Assembly (NCBI RefSeq): GCF_014297445.1
Contig: NZ_JACORU010000013.1
Location: forward strand, 94,934 to 158,933
Origin: Ramlibacter albus
GTDB lineage: Bacteria > Pseudomonadota > Gammaproteobacteria > Burkholderiales > Burkholderiaceae_C
Length of the DNA stretch: 64,000 nt
Direction: 5' to 3'
Part shown: positions 25,475 through 34,609 of the stretch, piece after piece
Layout of the letters: each line of letters starts with the position of its first letter
Numbering within the stretch: position 1 is the stretch's first letter
The notes under the pieces: model-generated
Databases searched by the model: none
What the model saw: only the letters and a program-made list of their open reading frames with translations
What the model was told of the DNA's origin: nothing
Position numbers and translations under genes: made by a program

Positions 25475-26307
25475 ACCGCCTCCAGCGCCATCATCCCGGC
25501 CGCCGTGTTCGAGATCGGGATGTGGTAGTTGGCGTGCACCTTGCGCACCGGCCCGCCCACCGCTGCACGCGTGGCCAGCCACATCAGCAGCTCCACGCCC
25601 TGCGTGCCGGTCTTCTCCACCAGCTCGTGGATGCTGAACTGCGTGGCCCACTCCGGGTCGCTCACCAGCGAGTCCATGAACTTCAGGTCGAACGGCTTGT
25701 TGATGAAGCCCGCGCGCCGCCCATCGAGCTGGTGCGACAGGCCGCCCGTGCCGATCACGACCACGCGTTTGTCCGCGGCCCACGAGCGGATGGCTTCACC
25801 CACCGCGCGCCCCAGCGCATAGCAACGCTTCGCCGACGGCAACGGGAACTGCACGGTGTTGATGCACACCGGCACCACCGTCACCGGGCACTCACCCTCG
25901 GGCCAGAACAGCTTGAGCGGCAGCGTGAACGCGTGGTCCACCAGCATCTCCTGGCAGGTGGTGATGTCGAATTCGCGCTCGACGAGGTGGTCGATGACGT
26001 GCCACGACAGGTCGGTCTCGCCGCGGAACGGCGGCAGAGTGGGAATGCCCCAGCCTTCGTCCGCATTGCGGTACTCGGGCGCGGCGCCGACGGCGAAGGT
26101 CGGCATCTTGTCGAGGAAGAAATTGAGGCCGTGGTCGTTGTAGAACACGACGGCCACGTCGGGCTTCACGTCCGCGAGCCAGCGGTGCACGGGCAGGAAG
26201 CCGTCGAAGAAGGGCTTCCAGTACGGCTCCTGCTGCAGGCCCCTGGCGATGGCGCCGCCGATGGCGGGCACGTGGGAGGTGGTGAGGCCACCGATGATCG
26301 TCGCCAT
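25471..26307 (-). CDS. Class III extradiol dioxygenase, beta subunit (LigB type, copy 1)
   Basis: 278 residues from ATG 26307; an in-frame GTG at 26313 overlaps the upstream stop, but the GGAAG ribosome site suits the ATG better. Catalytic iron ligands lie in GLTTSHVPAIGG (His near 12), FYNDHGLNFF (His near 59) and a late Glu (LLMWLATRA region), with the second-shell DHAFTLPLKL. LigB-type enzymes open catechols such as protocatechuate, gallate or 3-O-methylgallate in the 4,5 position. Paired with the alpha gene immediately upstream, and separate from the complete lig operon at 35-41 kb. Confidence 0.88.
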   Translation of the reverse strand: MATIIGGLTTSHVPAIGGAIARGLQQEPYWKPFFDGFLPVHRWLADVKPDVAVVFYNDHGLNFFLDKMPTFAVGAAPEYRNADEGWGIPTLPPFRGETDLSWHVIDHLVEREFDITTCQEMLVDHAFTLPLKLFWPEGECPVTVVPVCINTVQFPLPSAKRCYALGRAVGEAIRSWAADKRVVVIGTGGLSHQLDGRRAGFINKPFDLKFMDSLVSDPEWATQFSIHELVEKTGTQGVELLMWLATRAAVGGPVRKVHANYHIPISNTAAGMMALEAV

Positions 26308-26309
26308 GG

Positions 26310-26663
26310 TCACGCTTCCTGTTGTTCGTTGGCCCGCACCAGCATCGCCTTGAATTCGGCCTTGGTCATGCCGGTCTGCGCCGCGCCGAGGTCCTGCACG
26401 TCGAGGCCGAGGATGCCGGCGAACTTGGCCAGGTAATACACATTGCCTCCTGCGGCCAGCAGGCCAAGGACATCACGGTCGCGGATGGCGTCGGCCTGCG
26501 GTCCGGTGACGCCGTACCTGCGCATGTATGCCTCCTCGTCGGCCCGGAAGGCCGCGCGGTTCTCGGCCGAGTTGAAGGAAAAGCACATCTTGTTGAGCGC
26601 GTAGCCCTTGCGGGCCTGCACGCCGTCGAAGAGCGTTGTGCCGGGGATGGCAGCAGCGGGCAT
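26310..26663 (-). CDS. Class III extradiol dioxygenase, alpha subunit (LigA type, copy 1)
   Basis: 117 residues from ATG 26663, chosen because GGAGAAT lies 5 bases upstream; ATG 26675 would add four residues without a ribosome site. Small helical LigA subunit that caps the active site of LigB: GTTLFDGVQARKGYALNKMC, then the GGNVYYLAKFAGILG segment. The following ligB starts 2 bases past its stop. Confidence 0.87.
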   Translation of the reverse strand: MPAAAIPGTTLFDGVQARKGYALNKMCFSFNSAENRAAFRADEEAYMRRYGVTGPQADAIRDRDVLGLLAAGGNVYYLAKFAGILGLDVQDLGAAQTGMTKAEFKAMLVRANEQQEA

Positions 26664-26764
26664 CGGATTCTCCATGGAGCGTCGCCGCAGTCTCGCGCGC
26701 CCGCGCGCAGGCGACCCTGATCCACGTCAAAGCCTGTCCACTGCGCGACTAAACTCGGCGCCGC

Positions 26765-27619
26765 ATGACTTCGAATTCCACAAGGCGCGGCGTGCTCGCC
26801 ATGGCCGCCGGCATGTGCTGCTTCGTCGCCAACGACGCCCTCGTCAAGCACGTGAGCGAGTCGCTGCCGTCCTCGCAACTGATCTTCATCCGCGGGGTGT
26901 TCGCCACCTTGCTGCTCGTCGTCATCTGCCACGGCATGGGAGCGACTTCGCGGCTGCGCGCACTGGGCGACGGCAAGGTGCTGATGCGCGCGGGCTTCGA
27001 CGCCTTCGCGACAATGGTCTACCTCACGTCGCTGTTCCACCTGCCGATCGCGAACGCGACGGCGATCAACATGGCCACGCCGCTGGTGATCACGCTCATG
27101 GCCGTGGTCGTGCTGCACGAAAAGGTGGGGCTGGGGCGGTGGCTGGCCATCGCGACCGGCTTCGTGGGCGTGCTGATGATCGTGCAGCCGACCGGCGCGG
27201 CCTTCAACGCGTACTCGTTGCTGTGCCTCTCGGGCACCTTCCTGCACGCCTGCCGCGACCTGACGACGCGGGCGATCCACCGCGACATCCCGTCGATCCT
27301 CATCACGCTGAGCACCGCGGTTGCCGTGACGCTGCTCGCCGGCGCGTGGGGCCTGACGCAGGACTGGGAGGCGGTCAGTGCGCGCCAGTTCGCCCTGCTC
27401 GCGGGCGCGAGCGTGTTTCTTTCAGGTGGCTACTTCCTGCTGACGGTGGCGATGCGCGCCGGCGAGATGAGCGTGATCGCGCCGTTCCGCTACGCCGGGC
27501 TGCTGTTCGCGCTGTTTCTCGGTTACGTCGTCTGGGGCGACGTACCCAATGCGCTGGCCTGGGGCGGCATCGCGCTGCTGGTGGCCGCGGGGCTGTACGT
27601 GCTGCACAGCCGCGCGTGA
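26765..27619 (+). CDS. EamA/DMT-family transporter (copy 2)
   Basis: 284 residues, about ten hydrophobic helices. Two EamA repeats with FIRGVFATLLLVVICHGMG, LPIANATAINMATPLVITLM in the first half and AGEMSVIAPFRYAGLLFALF and VWGDVPNALAWGGIALL in the second. Inner-membrane exporter or importer of small metabolites. Divergent from the LigA/LigB pair; an association with aromatic turnover is possible but only positional. Confidence 0.83.
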   Translation: MTSNSTRRGVLAMAAGMCCFVANDALVKHVSESLPSSQLIFIRGVFATLLLVVICHGMGATSRLRALGDGKVLMRAGFDAFATMVYLTSLFHLPIANATAINMATPLVITLMAVVVLHEKVGLGRWLAIATGFVGVLMIVQPTGAAFNAYSLLCLSGTFLHACRDLTTRAIHRDIPSILITLSTAVAVTLLAGAWGLTQDWEAVSARQFALLAGASVFLSGGYFLLTVAMRAGEMSVIAPFRYAGLLFALFLGYVVWGDVPNALAWGGIALLVAAGLYVLHSRA

Positions 27620-27622
27620 GCC

Positions 27623-28417
27623 TCACGAGCCCTTGAACTGCGGCTTGCGTTTTTCCATGAAAGCCTGCCGGCCTTCCTTGTAGTCGTCGCTGGCGAAGCA
27701 GCGCGCGACGACGTCGCGGCACAGCTGTCGATCGCGCTTCGACTCGTCCTTCAGAGCCTGTGCGACCAGCGTCTTGATCGAGCCGACGGTCAGCGGCGCG
27801 TTGGCCGCGATCGTGGCGGCGTAGTCGCGCACGTACGCCTCCAGCTTTTCGCCGGGCACGACGCGGTTCACGAGGCCCATCGACGCGGCCTCATGCACGC
27901 TGAACTGCCGCGCGGTGTAGAAGATCTCCCGCGCGAACGACGGGCCGACCACGTCGACCAGCCGACGCACGCCTTCGAACGCGTAGCCGAGGCCCAGCTT
28001 CGCTGCGGGCACGGCGAAGGTCGAGCCCTCCGACGCGATGCGCATGTCGCACGAGAGCGCCACCGATACGCCCCCACCGACGCAATACCCGCGCACCATC
28101 GCGATCGTCGGCTTGCCGACGTTCACGAGCGAGTCGGTGGCGCGGTGCGCCACTTCGTCGTAGTGCCGCACCGTCTCCTCGCTCGAGCGGTTCTGCTCGA
28201 ACTCGGAGATGTCCGCGCCGGAAACGAAAGCCTTCTCGCCCGCGCCCTTGAGGACGATGACGCGCACCTCGCGGTCCTCGCCGAACGCGCTGACCGCGTC
28301 GTGCAGCCCCTGCCACATCGACAGCGACACGGCGTTGTGCCGCGCCGGGTTGTTGAAGGTGATCCAGCCGATCGCGCCGTCCTTCTGCGCGATCATCTTG
28401 TCCGTTGCGAGCTTCAT
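27623..28417 (-). CDS. Enoyl-CoA hydratase/isomerase (crotonase) family
   Basis: 264 residues. Crotonase fold with N-terminal IGWITFNNPARHNAVSLSM, the oxyanion-hole segments GEKAFVSGADISEFE and the central VRGYCVGGGVSVALSCDMRIAS. The position of the usual catalytic Glu after AAKLGLGYAFEG differs from classical hydratases, so activity could be hydration, isomerisation or hydrolysis of an acyl-CoA. It overlaps the CoA transferase stop as ATGA and is the last gene of the ABC-transport operon. Confidence 0.87.
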   Translation of the reverse strand: MKLATDKMIAQKDGAIGWITFNNPARHNAVSLSMWQGLHDAVSAFGEDREVRVIVLKGAGEKAFVSGADISEFEQNRSSEETVRHYDEVAHRATDSLVNVGKPTIAMVRGYCVGGGVSVALSCDMRIASEGSTFAVPAAKLGLGYAFEGVRRLVDVVGPSFAREIFYTARQFSVHEAASMGLVNRVVPGEKLEAYVRDYAATIAANAPLTVGSIKTLVAQALKDESKRDRQLCRDVVARCFASDDYKEGRQAFMEKRKPQFKGS

Positions 28418-29619
28418 GCGGCCACCTTCGTTTCCATCACCACGCCGCGCTCCAAGAGCGCGGAAACATCCGACGCCGCATAACCCACCTCCTGCAGCAC
28501 CTCGCGCGTGTGCTGCCCGTGCAGCGGCGCCGGCTTGCGGATCTTCGTGAGGTCGCCGGTGGACTTCAGCGGCAGGCCGAGCGTCTTCATCGGCCCGATG
28601 CGCGGGTGCTCGATGTCGTACACCATCTGCCGGTGCAGCACGTGCGGGTCGGCAAGCGTCTGGTCATAGGTGTACACCGGGCCGCCGGGCACGCCGGCCG
28701 CGTCGAGCTTCTCGACCCAGTGCGCCGTCGGCTTCGTGGTGAGAATGGATTCGATGAGTTCCTGCAGCGCGTCGGCGTTCTTCACGCGCAGCGGGTTGCG
28801 CGCGAAGCGCGGGTCCTGCAGCCACTGCGGCTGCCCCACCACCTGCTCGCAGAAGATCTTCCACAGCTTGTCGCCGCTGGCGCCGATGGTCACGTAGCCG
28901 TCCTGCGAACGGAACGCCTGGTAGGGCGCCGAGCGGCGGTGGCGAGTGCCGGTGGCCGTGGGCAACTCGCCGCCGCCGAAGTACGCGCCGAATTCCCAGA
29001 TGCTCCACGCGAGGCCCGCCTCGAGCAGCGAGGTCTCTAGGTACTGGCCGCTGCCGTGGCGCAGCTTGCCGATCATGGCGCCGAGGATGCCGTACAGCGT
29101 GGTCACGCCGCACGCGATGTCGTTCATCGCGATGCCCACCTTCGCGGGCCGCCCGCCGGGGTGTCCGGTCATCATCATGATGCCGGACATGCCCTGCGCG
29201 ATGATGTCGAAGCCGCCCTTCTTGCCGTACGGGCCCGTCTGGCCGAAGCCCGACATGGACGCGTAGATGATGTCCGGCTTGACCTTGCGGATGCTCTCGT
29301 AGTCGATGCCCAGCTTCTTCACCACGCCGGGGCGGAAATTCTCGATGACGATGTCGCTGCGCGCCGCGATGCGCAGGATGGCCTCGCGGCCCTCCGGCGA
29401 CTTCATGTCGACCACGATGCTCTTCTTGTTGCGGTTGAGCACGGCGAAGCAGTAGCTCTCGCCGTTGACCTGCGGCTCGAACTTGCGCGTGCCGTCGCCC
29501 TCGGGGCTTTCGACCTTCACGACCTCGGCGCCCAGGTCGCCGAGCACCATCGCGCAATACGGCCCGGCCATGACGTTGGTGAGGTCCAGGACCCGCATGC
29601 CTTCCAGCGGCAGTGGCAT
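28414..29619 (-). CDS. CaiB/BaiF-type class III CoA transferase
   Basis: 401 residues from ATG 29619. Typical opening LEGMRVLDLTNVMAGPYCAM, GDLGAEVVKVESPEGDG, the catalytic Asp region near VVDMKSPEGREAILRIA and the FGQTGPYGKKGGFDIIAQ segment. It transfers CoA between carboxylic acids (for example succinyl-CoA to the imported acid). Coupled to a crotonase downstream and 14 bases after the ABC ATPase gene upstream, so the transporter's substrate is probably an organic acid activated here. Confidence 0.9.
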   Translation of the reverse strand: MPLPLEGMRVLDLTNVMAGPYCAMVLGDLGAEVVKVESPEGDGTRKFEPQVNGESYCFAVLNRNKKSIVVDMKSPEGREAILRIAARSDIVIENFRPGVVKKLGIDYESIRKVKPDIIYASMSGFGQTGPYGKKGGFDIIAQGMSGIMMMTGHPGGRPAKVGIAMNDIACGVTTLYGILGAMIGKLRHGSGQYLETSLLEAGLAWSIWEFGAYFGGGELPTATGTRHRRSAPYQAFRSQDGYVTIGASGDKLWKIFCEQVVGQPQWLQDPRFARNPLRVKNADALQELIESILTTKPTAHWVEKLDAAGVPGGPVYTYDQTLADPHVLHRQMVYDIEHPRIGPMKTLGLPLKSTGDLTKIRKPAPLHGQHTREVLQEVGYAASDVSALLERGVVMETKVAA

Positions 29620-29633
29620 TTGTGATGACTCCT

Positions 29634-30701
29634 TCAATCCACGAGTGTGATCTGCGAAGCATCGAGCTCCGCATAAATGTCCTGGCCGACGTCGAACACC
29701 TCGGCCGGCCGCGCACTGACGCGCAGCGGCTGGGCGCCCGGCGCCACGCTGATGTGATAGTCCCACGATTCGCCCAGGTACGCACGCCTTTGCACGCTGG
29801 CGCGCACGCTGAAACGGTTGTCGCGCGCCGGCGGTGCCTCGCCCGAAAGCTGGATCGCTTGCGGACGGATGGACACGTTCACTTCCGATGGCAGGTCCGG
29901 GCCGCCGAACGCGCGGGCCGGAAGCGCGAAGCCGCCGAAGTCCACGCTGTCGCCGCGGCGCGCGCCGGTGAGGAAGTTCGTGCGGCCGATGAATGCCGCC
30001 ACGAAACGGGTCTTCGGCCGCCCGTACAGCTCGAACGGCGCATCCAGCTGCTCGATGCGCCCCGCGTTCATCACCGCGATTCGGTCGGACGTCACCATGG
30101 CCTCGGCCTGGTCGTGCGTCACGTAGACCATGGTCATGTTGAACTCGTCGTGCAGGCGGCGGATCTCGAAGCGCATTTCCTCGCGCAGGTTGGCGTCGAG
30201 GTTGGAGAGCGGCTCGTCGAGCAGCAGCACCTTGGGGTTCACGACGATGGCGCGCGCCAGCGCCACGCGCTGCTGCTGGCCGCCGGAGAGCTCGGCGGGG
30301 TAGCGGTCGCGTAAATGCGCGAGTTGCACGACGTCGAGGATCTTGTTGACGTCGCGGTCCATGTCGGCGGCGGGCAGCTTCTTCAGCTTCAGGCCGAAGG
30401 CCACGTTCTCGCGCACGGTCATGTTGGGCCAGATGGCGTAGCTCTGGAAGATCATCGACATGCCGCGCTTCTCGGGCGGCAGGCTCGATTGCGGCGAGGA
30501 GATCACCTGCCCGTCGAGCTCGATGGTGCCGCCGGTGGGGTTGATGAAGCCCGCGATCATCCGCAGCGTCGTCGTCTTGCCGCAGCCCGACGGGCCCAGC
30601 AGCGAGACCAGCTCGCCCTCGCGCAGCGAGAGGTTCAGGCCGTCGACCGCCTTGAAGCCCGCGAACGTGCGCGACACGTTTCTCAACACGAGTTGGCTCA
30701 T
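29634..30701 (-). CDS. ABC transporter ATP-binding protein (Fe3+/polyamine type)
   Basis: 355 residues from ATG 30701 (overlaps the permease stop, ATGA). Walker A GPSGCGKTT, Q-loop FQSYAIWPNMTV, signature LSGGQQQRVALARAI, Walker B VLLLDEPLSNLD, H-loop VTHDQAEAM. The C-terminal 110 residues form a TOBE-type regulatory domain (PSEVNVSIRPQAI). Belongs to the PotA/FbpC/PhnT group, which takes up iron, polyamines, phosphonates or small acids. Confidence 0.92.
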   Translation of the reverse strand: MSQLVLRNVSRTFAGFKAVDGLNLSLREGELVSLLGPSGCGKTTTLRMIAGFINPTGGTIELDGQVISSPQSSLPPEKRGMSMIFQSYAIWPNMTVRENVAFGLKLKKLPAADMDRDVNKILDVVQLAHLRDRYPAELSGGQQQRVALARAIVVNPKVLLLDEPLSNLDANLREEMRFEIRRLHDEFNMTMVYVTHDQAEAMVTSDRIAVMNAGRIEQLDAPFELYGRPKTRFVAAFIGRTNFLTGARRGDSVDFGGFALPARAFGGPDLPSEVNVSIRPQAIQLSGEAPPARDNRFSVRASVQRRAYLGESWDYHISVAPGAQPLRVSARPAEVFDVGQDIYAELDASQITLVD

Positions 30702-32449
30702 GCCACCGTCCTCCTCAACATGAAGTCGCGCCCCATCAGCTTGAAGCCCACGAGGATCAGCGACACGGTGATCACCACCAGCACCAGGCCGATGGAGCAG
30801 AGCATCTCGAAGTTGCCCTCGTCGCTCTTGTCGAACAGCAGCACCGACAGCACCTGCGTGTTGATCGAGTACAGGAAGATCGCGGTGCTCAGCTCGCGCG
30901 TGGCGGGGATGAACACCAGGATGAACGCGCCGGCCATGCTGCGCTTGAGCACGGGCATCACCACGTGGCGGATGGCCGTGAAGCGCGAGCCGCCGAGCGT
31001 GCGCACCGCTTCCTCCAGCTCCGGGTTGATGCTGCGGATGGCCGCGTTGCTGTTGACGAAGGCGATCGGCAGGAAACGCGTCACGTAGGCCAGGATCAGG
31101 ATCCACGCCGTGCCGTACAGGATCAGCGGCGGCCGCGAGTAGGCGGCATAGAAGCCGATCGCCAGCACGATCCCCGGCACGACGAAGGGCGCCATGGACA
31201 GGAAGCCGAGCACCGAGCCGACGCTGCGGCTCACCAGCCCGCGGTTGATCACGTACGCCGTCACCAGCGCCAGCACGATCGCGATGGCCGACGCCGTGCC
31301 CGCGTACACGAACGTGTGCCACGTGGCCGTGCGCGTGAGCGCGTTCTCGAACACGATGGCGTAGACGTTGTGGAAGGTGATGTTGTCCAGCGACCAGCCG
31401 CGTCCCCACGCCTTCGCGAAAGCCGCCTGGCACGTCACGACCAAAGGCATGAAGAACGAGAGGGTGGTGACCAGCAGGCACCAGCCGAGCAGCACCCACT
31501 TCCACGGGCCCAGCTGCACCTCGCGCCGCTCGCCGCCCTTGCCGGTGAGCGACACGTAACCCTTGCGGTGCGTGATGCGCCGCTGCAGCCAGAACAGCAG
31601 GATGGTGATGGCGAGCAGCGGCATGGCGTACGCGGCCGCCAGCCCCACCTTCGGCGGGAACTCGAAGAACTGCCACAGCTGCGTCGTCACCACGTGGAAG
31701 CGCCCCGGCAGCGCGAGCAACGCCGGCGAGCCGAACAGCGCGATCGCTTCGAGGAACACGAGGATGAACGCGCCCAGGATCGCCGGCAGCACCAGCGGCA
31801 GCGTGATGAGCATCGTGGTGCGCATCGTGCCCGCGCCCAGCACATTGGCCGCATCCTCCATCTCGGACGACACGAGGTCCAGTGCCGACTTGGTGAGCAC
31901 CACCACGTACGGGAAGCTGTAGCAGGCCACCACCAGCACCAGCCCCGGCATCGAGTAGATGTTGAACGGCCCCTTCTCCACGCCGAACAACGCAATCACC
32001 AGCTTGTTCAACCAGCCGGCGTTAGGTCCCGCCAGCAGGATCCACGCGACAGCGCCGAGGTAGGGCGGGATGATGAACGTGCCGAGGATCGCCACCCAGA
32101 CGAGCGGCTTGAACGGCATGTCGGTGCGCGACAGCGCCCAGGCGAGCGGCACGCCGAACAGCAGGCACAGCACGCCGGCCGAGACGCCGAGCACCAGCGA
32201 ATTGCCCAGCGCCTCGATGTGGCGCGAGCGGCTGTACGCGGAGATGTAGTTGGCCAGCGTGAACGCGCCATCCGCGTCCTGGAAGCTGACCACGAACAGC
32301 CGCGCGAGCGGGTTGACGACGAGGAAGACCAGCACCGCGATGGCGAACAGCCACACGAGGGACCAGCGGTCCCAGTGGCGCCAGCGCTGCGCGAACGTGC
32401 CGGGTGCGAGCGCCGCTTCTTGCTCGAGCGCGCCTTTCGCGTACGCCAA
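30698..32449 (-). CDS. ABC transporter permease, two fused membrane domains
   Basis: 583 residues, about twelve membrane helices in two homologous halves. Each half carries an EAA loop that docks the ATPase (EMEDAANVLGAGTMRTTMLI and ELEEAVRTLGGSRFTAIRHV). Fused permeases like this are typical for FbpB/PhnU-type systems. The first in-frame start after the receptor stop is TTG 32449, 1 base beyond that stop; no ATG is available before the first helix. Confidence 0.9.
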   Translation of the reverse strand: MAYAKGALEQEAALAPGTFAQRWRHWDRWSLVWLFAIAVLVFLVVNPLARLFVVSFQDADGAFTLANYISAYSRSRHIEALGNSLVLGVSAGVLCLLFGVPLAWALSRTDMPFKPLVWVAILGTFIIPPYLGAVAWILLAGPNAGWLNKLVIALFGVEKGPFNIYSMPGLVLVVACYSFPYVVVLTKSALDLVSSEMEDAANVLGAGTMRTTMLITLPLVLPAILGAFILVFLEAIALFGSPALLALPGRFHVVTTQLWQFFEFPPKVGLAAAYAMPLLAITILLFWLQRRITHRKGYVSLTGKGGERREVQLGPWKWVLLGWCLLVTTLSFFMPLVVTCQAAFAKAWGRGWSLDNITFHNVYAIVFENALTRTATWHTFVYAGTASAIAIVLALVTAYVINRGLVSRSVGSVLGFLSMAPFVVPGIVLAIGFYAAYSRPPLILYGTAWILILAYVTRFLPIAFVNSNAAIRSINPELEEAVRTLGGSRFTAIRHVVMPVLKRSMAGAFILVFIPATRELSTAIFLYSINTQVLSVLLFDKSDEGNFEMLCSIGLVLVVITVSLILVGFKLMGRDFMLRRTVA

Positions 32450-32450
32450 C

Positions 32451-33476
32451 TCAGACCCCGAAGGTGTCGCGGAACTTTTCCTTCACCTCGGGGATGCCCT
32501 TGATGATCTCGTCCTCGGTGGGGCGCACCACCTTGATCTGCTCCAGCGCCTTCGCGCCGGGCGCGGGCGGCACGCCCTTCATCACGGCGAGCGAGTGCGA
32601 TTGCACCTGCACGGCACCGGCTTCCTTCGACAGCAGGAACTCCATGTACAGCTTGGCGGCATTGGGCGAGGGCGCGTTCTTCGGGATGCCGCTGGGCGAC
32701 ACCATCAGCAGCGCGCCGTCGGTGGGGTACACCACGGCCAGCGGGTTGCCCTTGTCCTTGCTGAGCAGCGTGGTCGCTTCCGGCCCGGCGGCGACGACAC
32801 GCTCCTTCGAGTTGAGCATCGTCACCGTGTCGTTCACCGAGCGGCCGATCTGCGGCTGGTTCTTCTCCAGCTTCTTGAAGTAGTCCCAGCCGTAGAGCTT
32901 GTTCATCAGCACCACCCACGTGCCGACGTATCCGCTGTAAGCCGGGTGGCCGATGGAGACCTTGCCCTTCCACTTCGGGTCCAGCAGGTCGGGCCAGTTC
33001 TTCGGCGCCTCGCTCTCCTTCACCTCCGCGGTGTTGTACGTGAGGAGCATCAGCGCCGCGGCCGTCACCCAGTACTGCCCGTCCTTGTCGTTGTAGGCCT
33101 TGAGCGAGTCGACCATGTTGGCCGCGTTGTGCGGCGTGTAGGGCATGAGCAGGCCCTTCTTCTTCAGCTCGCCGTAATGGCCCACGTCCGTGCTGCTGAA
33201 GATGGAGGCCACGGGCGCGTTGGCCGCGATGTCCTGCTGGAAGCGCTGGAAGGCCACCTGCGCGGTGGTGCGCACGAAGTTGCACTTGAGGCCCGCGTAC
33301 TTCTTCTCGAACGCGCCGCACAGGGCCTGCGCTTCGTCGGTGTTGTAGTGCGCGGTGTAGACGGTGATCGGCTTCTCGTTCTTCGCCGCGTCGTACAGCT
33401 GCTTCTCCCACGGGGCCATCTGGGCATGGGCGGCGCCTACGAGCGCGATGACCCAGCCGGCGAACAACTTCTTCAT
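32451..33476 (-). CDS. ABC transporter periplasmic binding protein (Fe3+/thiamine/PotD-like)
   Basis: 341 residues from ATG 33476 with an AGGAGAC ribosome site; upstream in-frame extension lacks a signal. Signal peptide MKKLFAGWVIALVGAAHA, then the type-2 binding fold: ITVYTAHYNTDEAQALCGAF, the LMLLTYNTAEV hinge and WPDLLDPKWKGKVSIGHPAY, as in Fe3+ and 2-aminoethylphosphonate receptors. Tyrosine pairs required for ferric ion binding are not evident, and the linked CoA transferase suggests an organic ligand. Confidence 0.88.
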   Translation of the reverse strand: MKKLFAGWVIALVGAAHAQMAPWEKQLYDAAKNEKPITVYTAHYNTDEAQALCGAFEKKYAGLKCNFVRTTAQVAFQRFQQDIAANAPVASIFSSTDVGHYGELKKKGLLMPYTPHNAANMVDSLKAYNDKDGQYWVTAAALMLLTYNTAEVKESEAPKNWPDLLDPKWKGKVSIGHPAYSGYVGTWVVLMNKLYGWDYFKKLEKNQPQIGRSVNDTVTMLNSKERVVAAGPEATTLLSKDKGNPLAVVYPTDGALLMVSPSGIPKNAPSPNAAKLYMEFLLSKEAGAVQVQSHSLAVMKGVPPAPGAKALEQIKVVRPTEDEIIKGIPEVKEKFRDTFGV

Positions 33477-33570
33477 GCCTGTCTCCTGGCGTGTGACTGT
33501 TATGCAGCCCACTCTAGGGACGTTCGCATGCCAACCGCATCGGCAATTTCCTGCGAAGCAGAAAGTTTGC

Positions 33571-34572
33571 CTAGAACTCCTCGGTATCCACCTCGGTACG
33601 CGACTGCTGGCTGTAGCGGTTGCCGTGCACGGTGCGCTGGTTGACGTGTTCTTCGAGCGCCGCCATCGTGTCGGGCGAGAGCTTCACGTCCGCGGCCTTC
33701 ATGTTCTCGGTGAGATGCTCCACCTTCGACGTGCCGGGGATCGGGACGATGTCGGCGCGCTTGTGCAGCAGCCACGCGAGCGCGAGCTGCGCGGGCGTGC
33801 AGCCGGCCTCGCGCGCGATCGCCTTGTAGCGCGGCAGCAGCTTCAGGTTCTCGGTGTAGTGGTCCGGCGCGAACCGCGGCATGGCGCGGCGGATGTCGTT
33901 GGGCACGAACGCCGTGACGTCATGCACCGCATCGCAGAGGAAGCCGCGCGCCAGCGGGCTGAAGGCGACGAAGGCGGCGCCGATCTCCTTGCATGCATCG
34001 AGCACCGCGATCTCGGGGTTGCGCGTCCACAGCGAGTACTCGGTCTGCACGGCCGCGATGGGGTGCACCTTGTGCGCCTTGCGGATGGTGCCGGCGGAGA
34101 CCTCCGACAGGCCGACGGCCCGCACCTTGCCCTGTTCCACGAGCCGGCTGATCGCGCCGACGCTTTCCTCGATGGGCACCTTCTTGTCCCAGCGGTGCAG
34201 GTAGTAGACGTCGATGACGTCCGTCTGCAGGCTGCGCAGGCTGTTCTCGCAGTCGCGCACGATGGCTTCGGGCCGGCCGTCTATCACGCGGCGTGCGACG
34301 CCGTCTTCGCCCTTCACGGCCGCCATGCCGCCCTTGCTGGCGAGCGTGATGTTGCGGCGGTGCGGCTTGAGCACACGGCCCACCAGCGGCTCGTTGCTGC
34401 CCATGCCGTAGAGGGCGGCGGTGTCGAAGAGGGTGACGCCCGCGTCGAGGGCAGCGAGGATGACCTGCTCCGCCTGCTCGGGCGGCGGCGGGACGCCGTA
34501 GGCGTGGTTGAGGTTCATGCAGCCCATGCCGAGGCACGAGACCTCGAAGGGGCCGATTCGTCGTGTTTGCAT
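33571..34572 (-). CDS. Aldo/keto reductase
   Basis: 333 residues from ATG 34572 (MQTRRIGPFEVSCLGMGCMN). NADPH-dependent TIM-barrel oxidoreductase: catalytic Asp and Tyr in TLFDTAALYGMGSNEPLVG, Lys in ITLASKGGMA, His in VYYLHRWDK, and cofactor segment IPGTSKVEHLTENM near the C-terminus. Substrate unknown. Lies between the ABC operon and a secreted metalloprotease-like gene on the same strand with separate gaps (94 and 37 bases). Confidence 0.88.
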   Translation of the reverse strand: MQTRRIGPFEVSCLGMGCMNLNHAYGVPPPPEQAEQVILAALDAGVTLFDTAALYGMGSNEPLVGRVLKPHRRNITLASKGGMAAVKGEDGVARRVIDGRPEAIVRDCENSLRSLQTDVIDVYYLHRWDKKVPIEESVGAISRLVEQGKVRAVGLSEVSAGTIRKAHKVHPIAAVQTEYSLWTRNPEIAVLDACKEIGAAFVAFSPLARGFLCDAVHDVTAFVPNDIRRAMPRFAPDHYTENLKLLPRYKAIAREAGCTPAQLALAWLLHKRADIVPIPGTSKVEHLTENMKAADVKLSPDTMAALEEHVNQRTVHGNRYSQQSRTEVDTEEF

Positions 34573-34609
34573 GCTGCGATTGTCTCGCAGCATGCACCGG
34601 GCCGCAGCG

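Noticed and set aside
32451..33476. Ferric iron receptor annotation for the ABC binding protein
   Set aside because: The tandem tyrosines used to bind Fe3+ are not evident and the operon encodes CoA enzymes, so only the fold is claimed.
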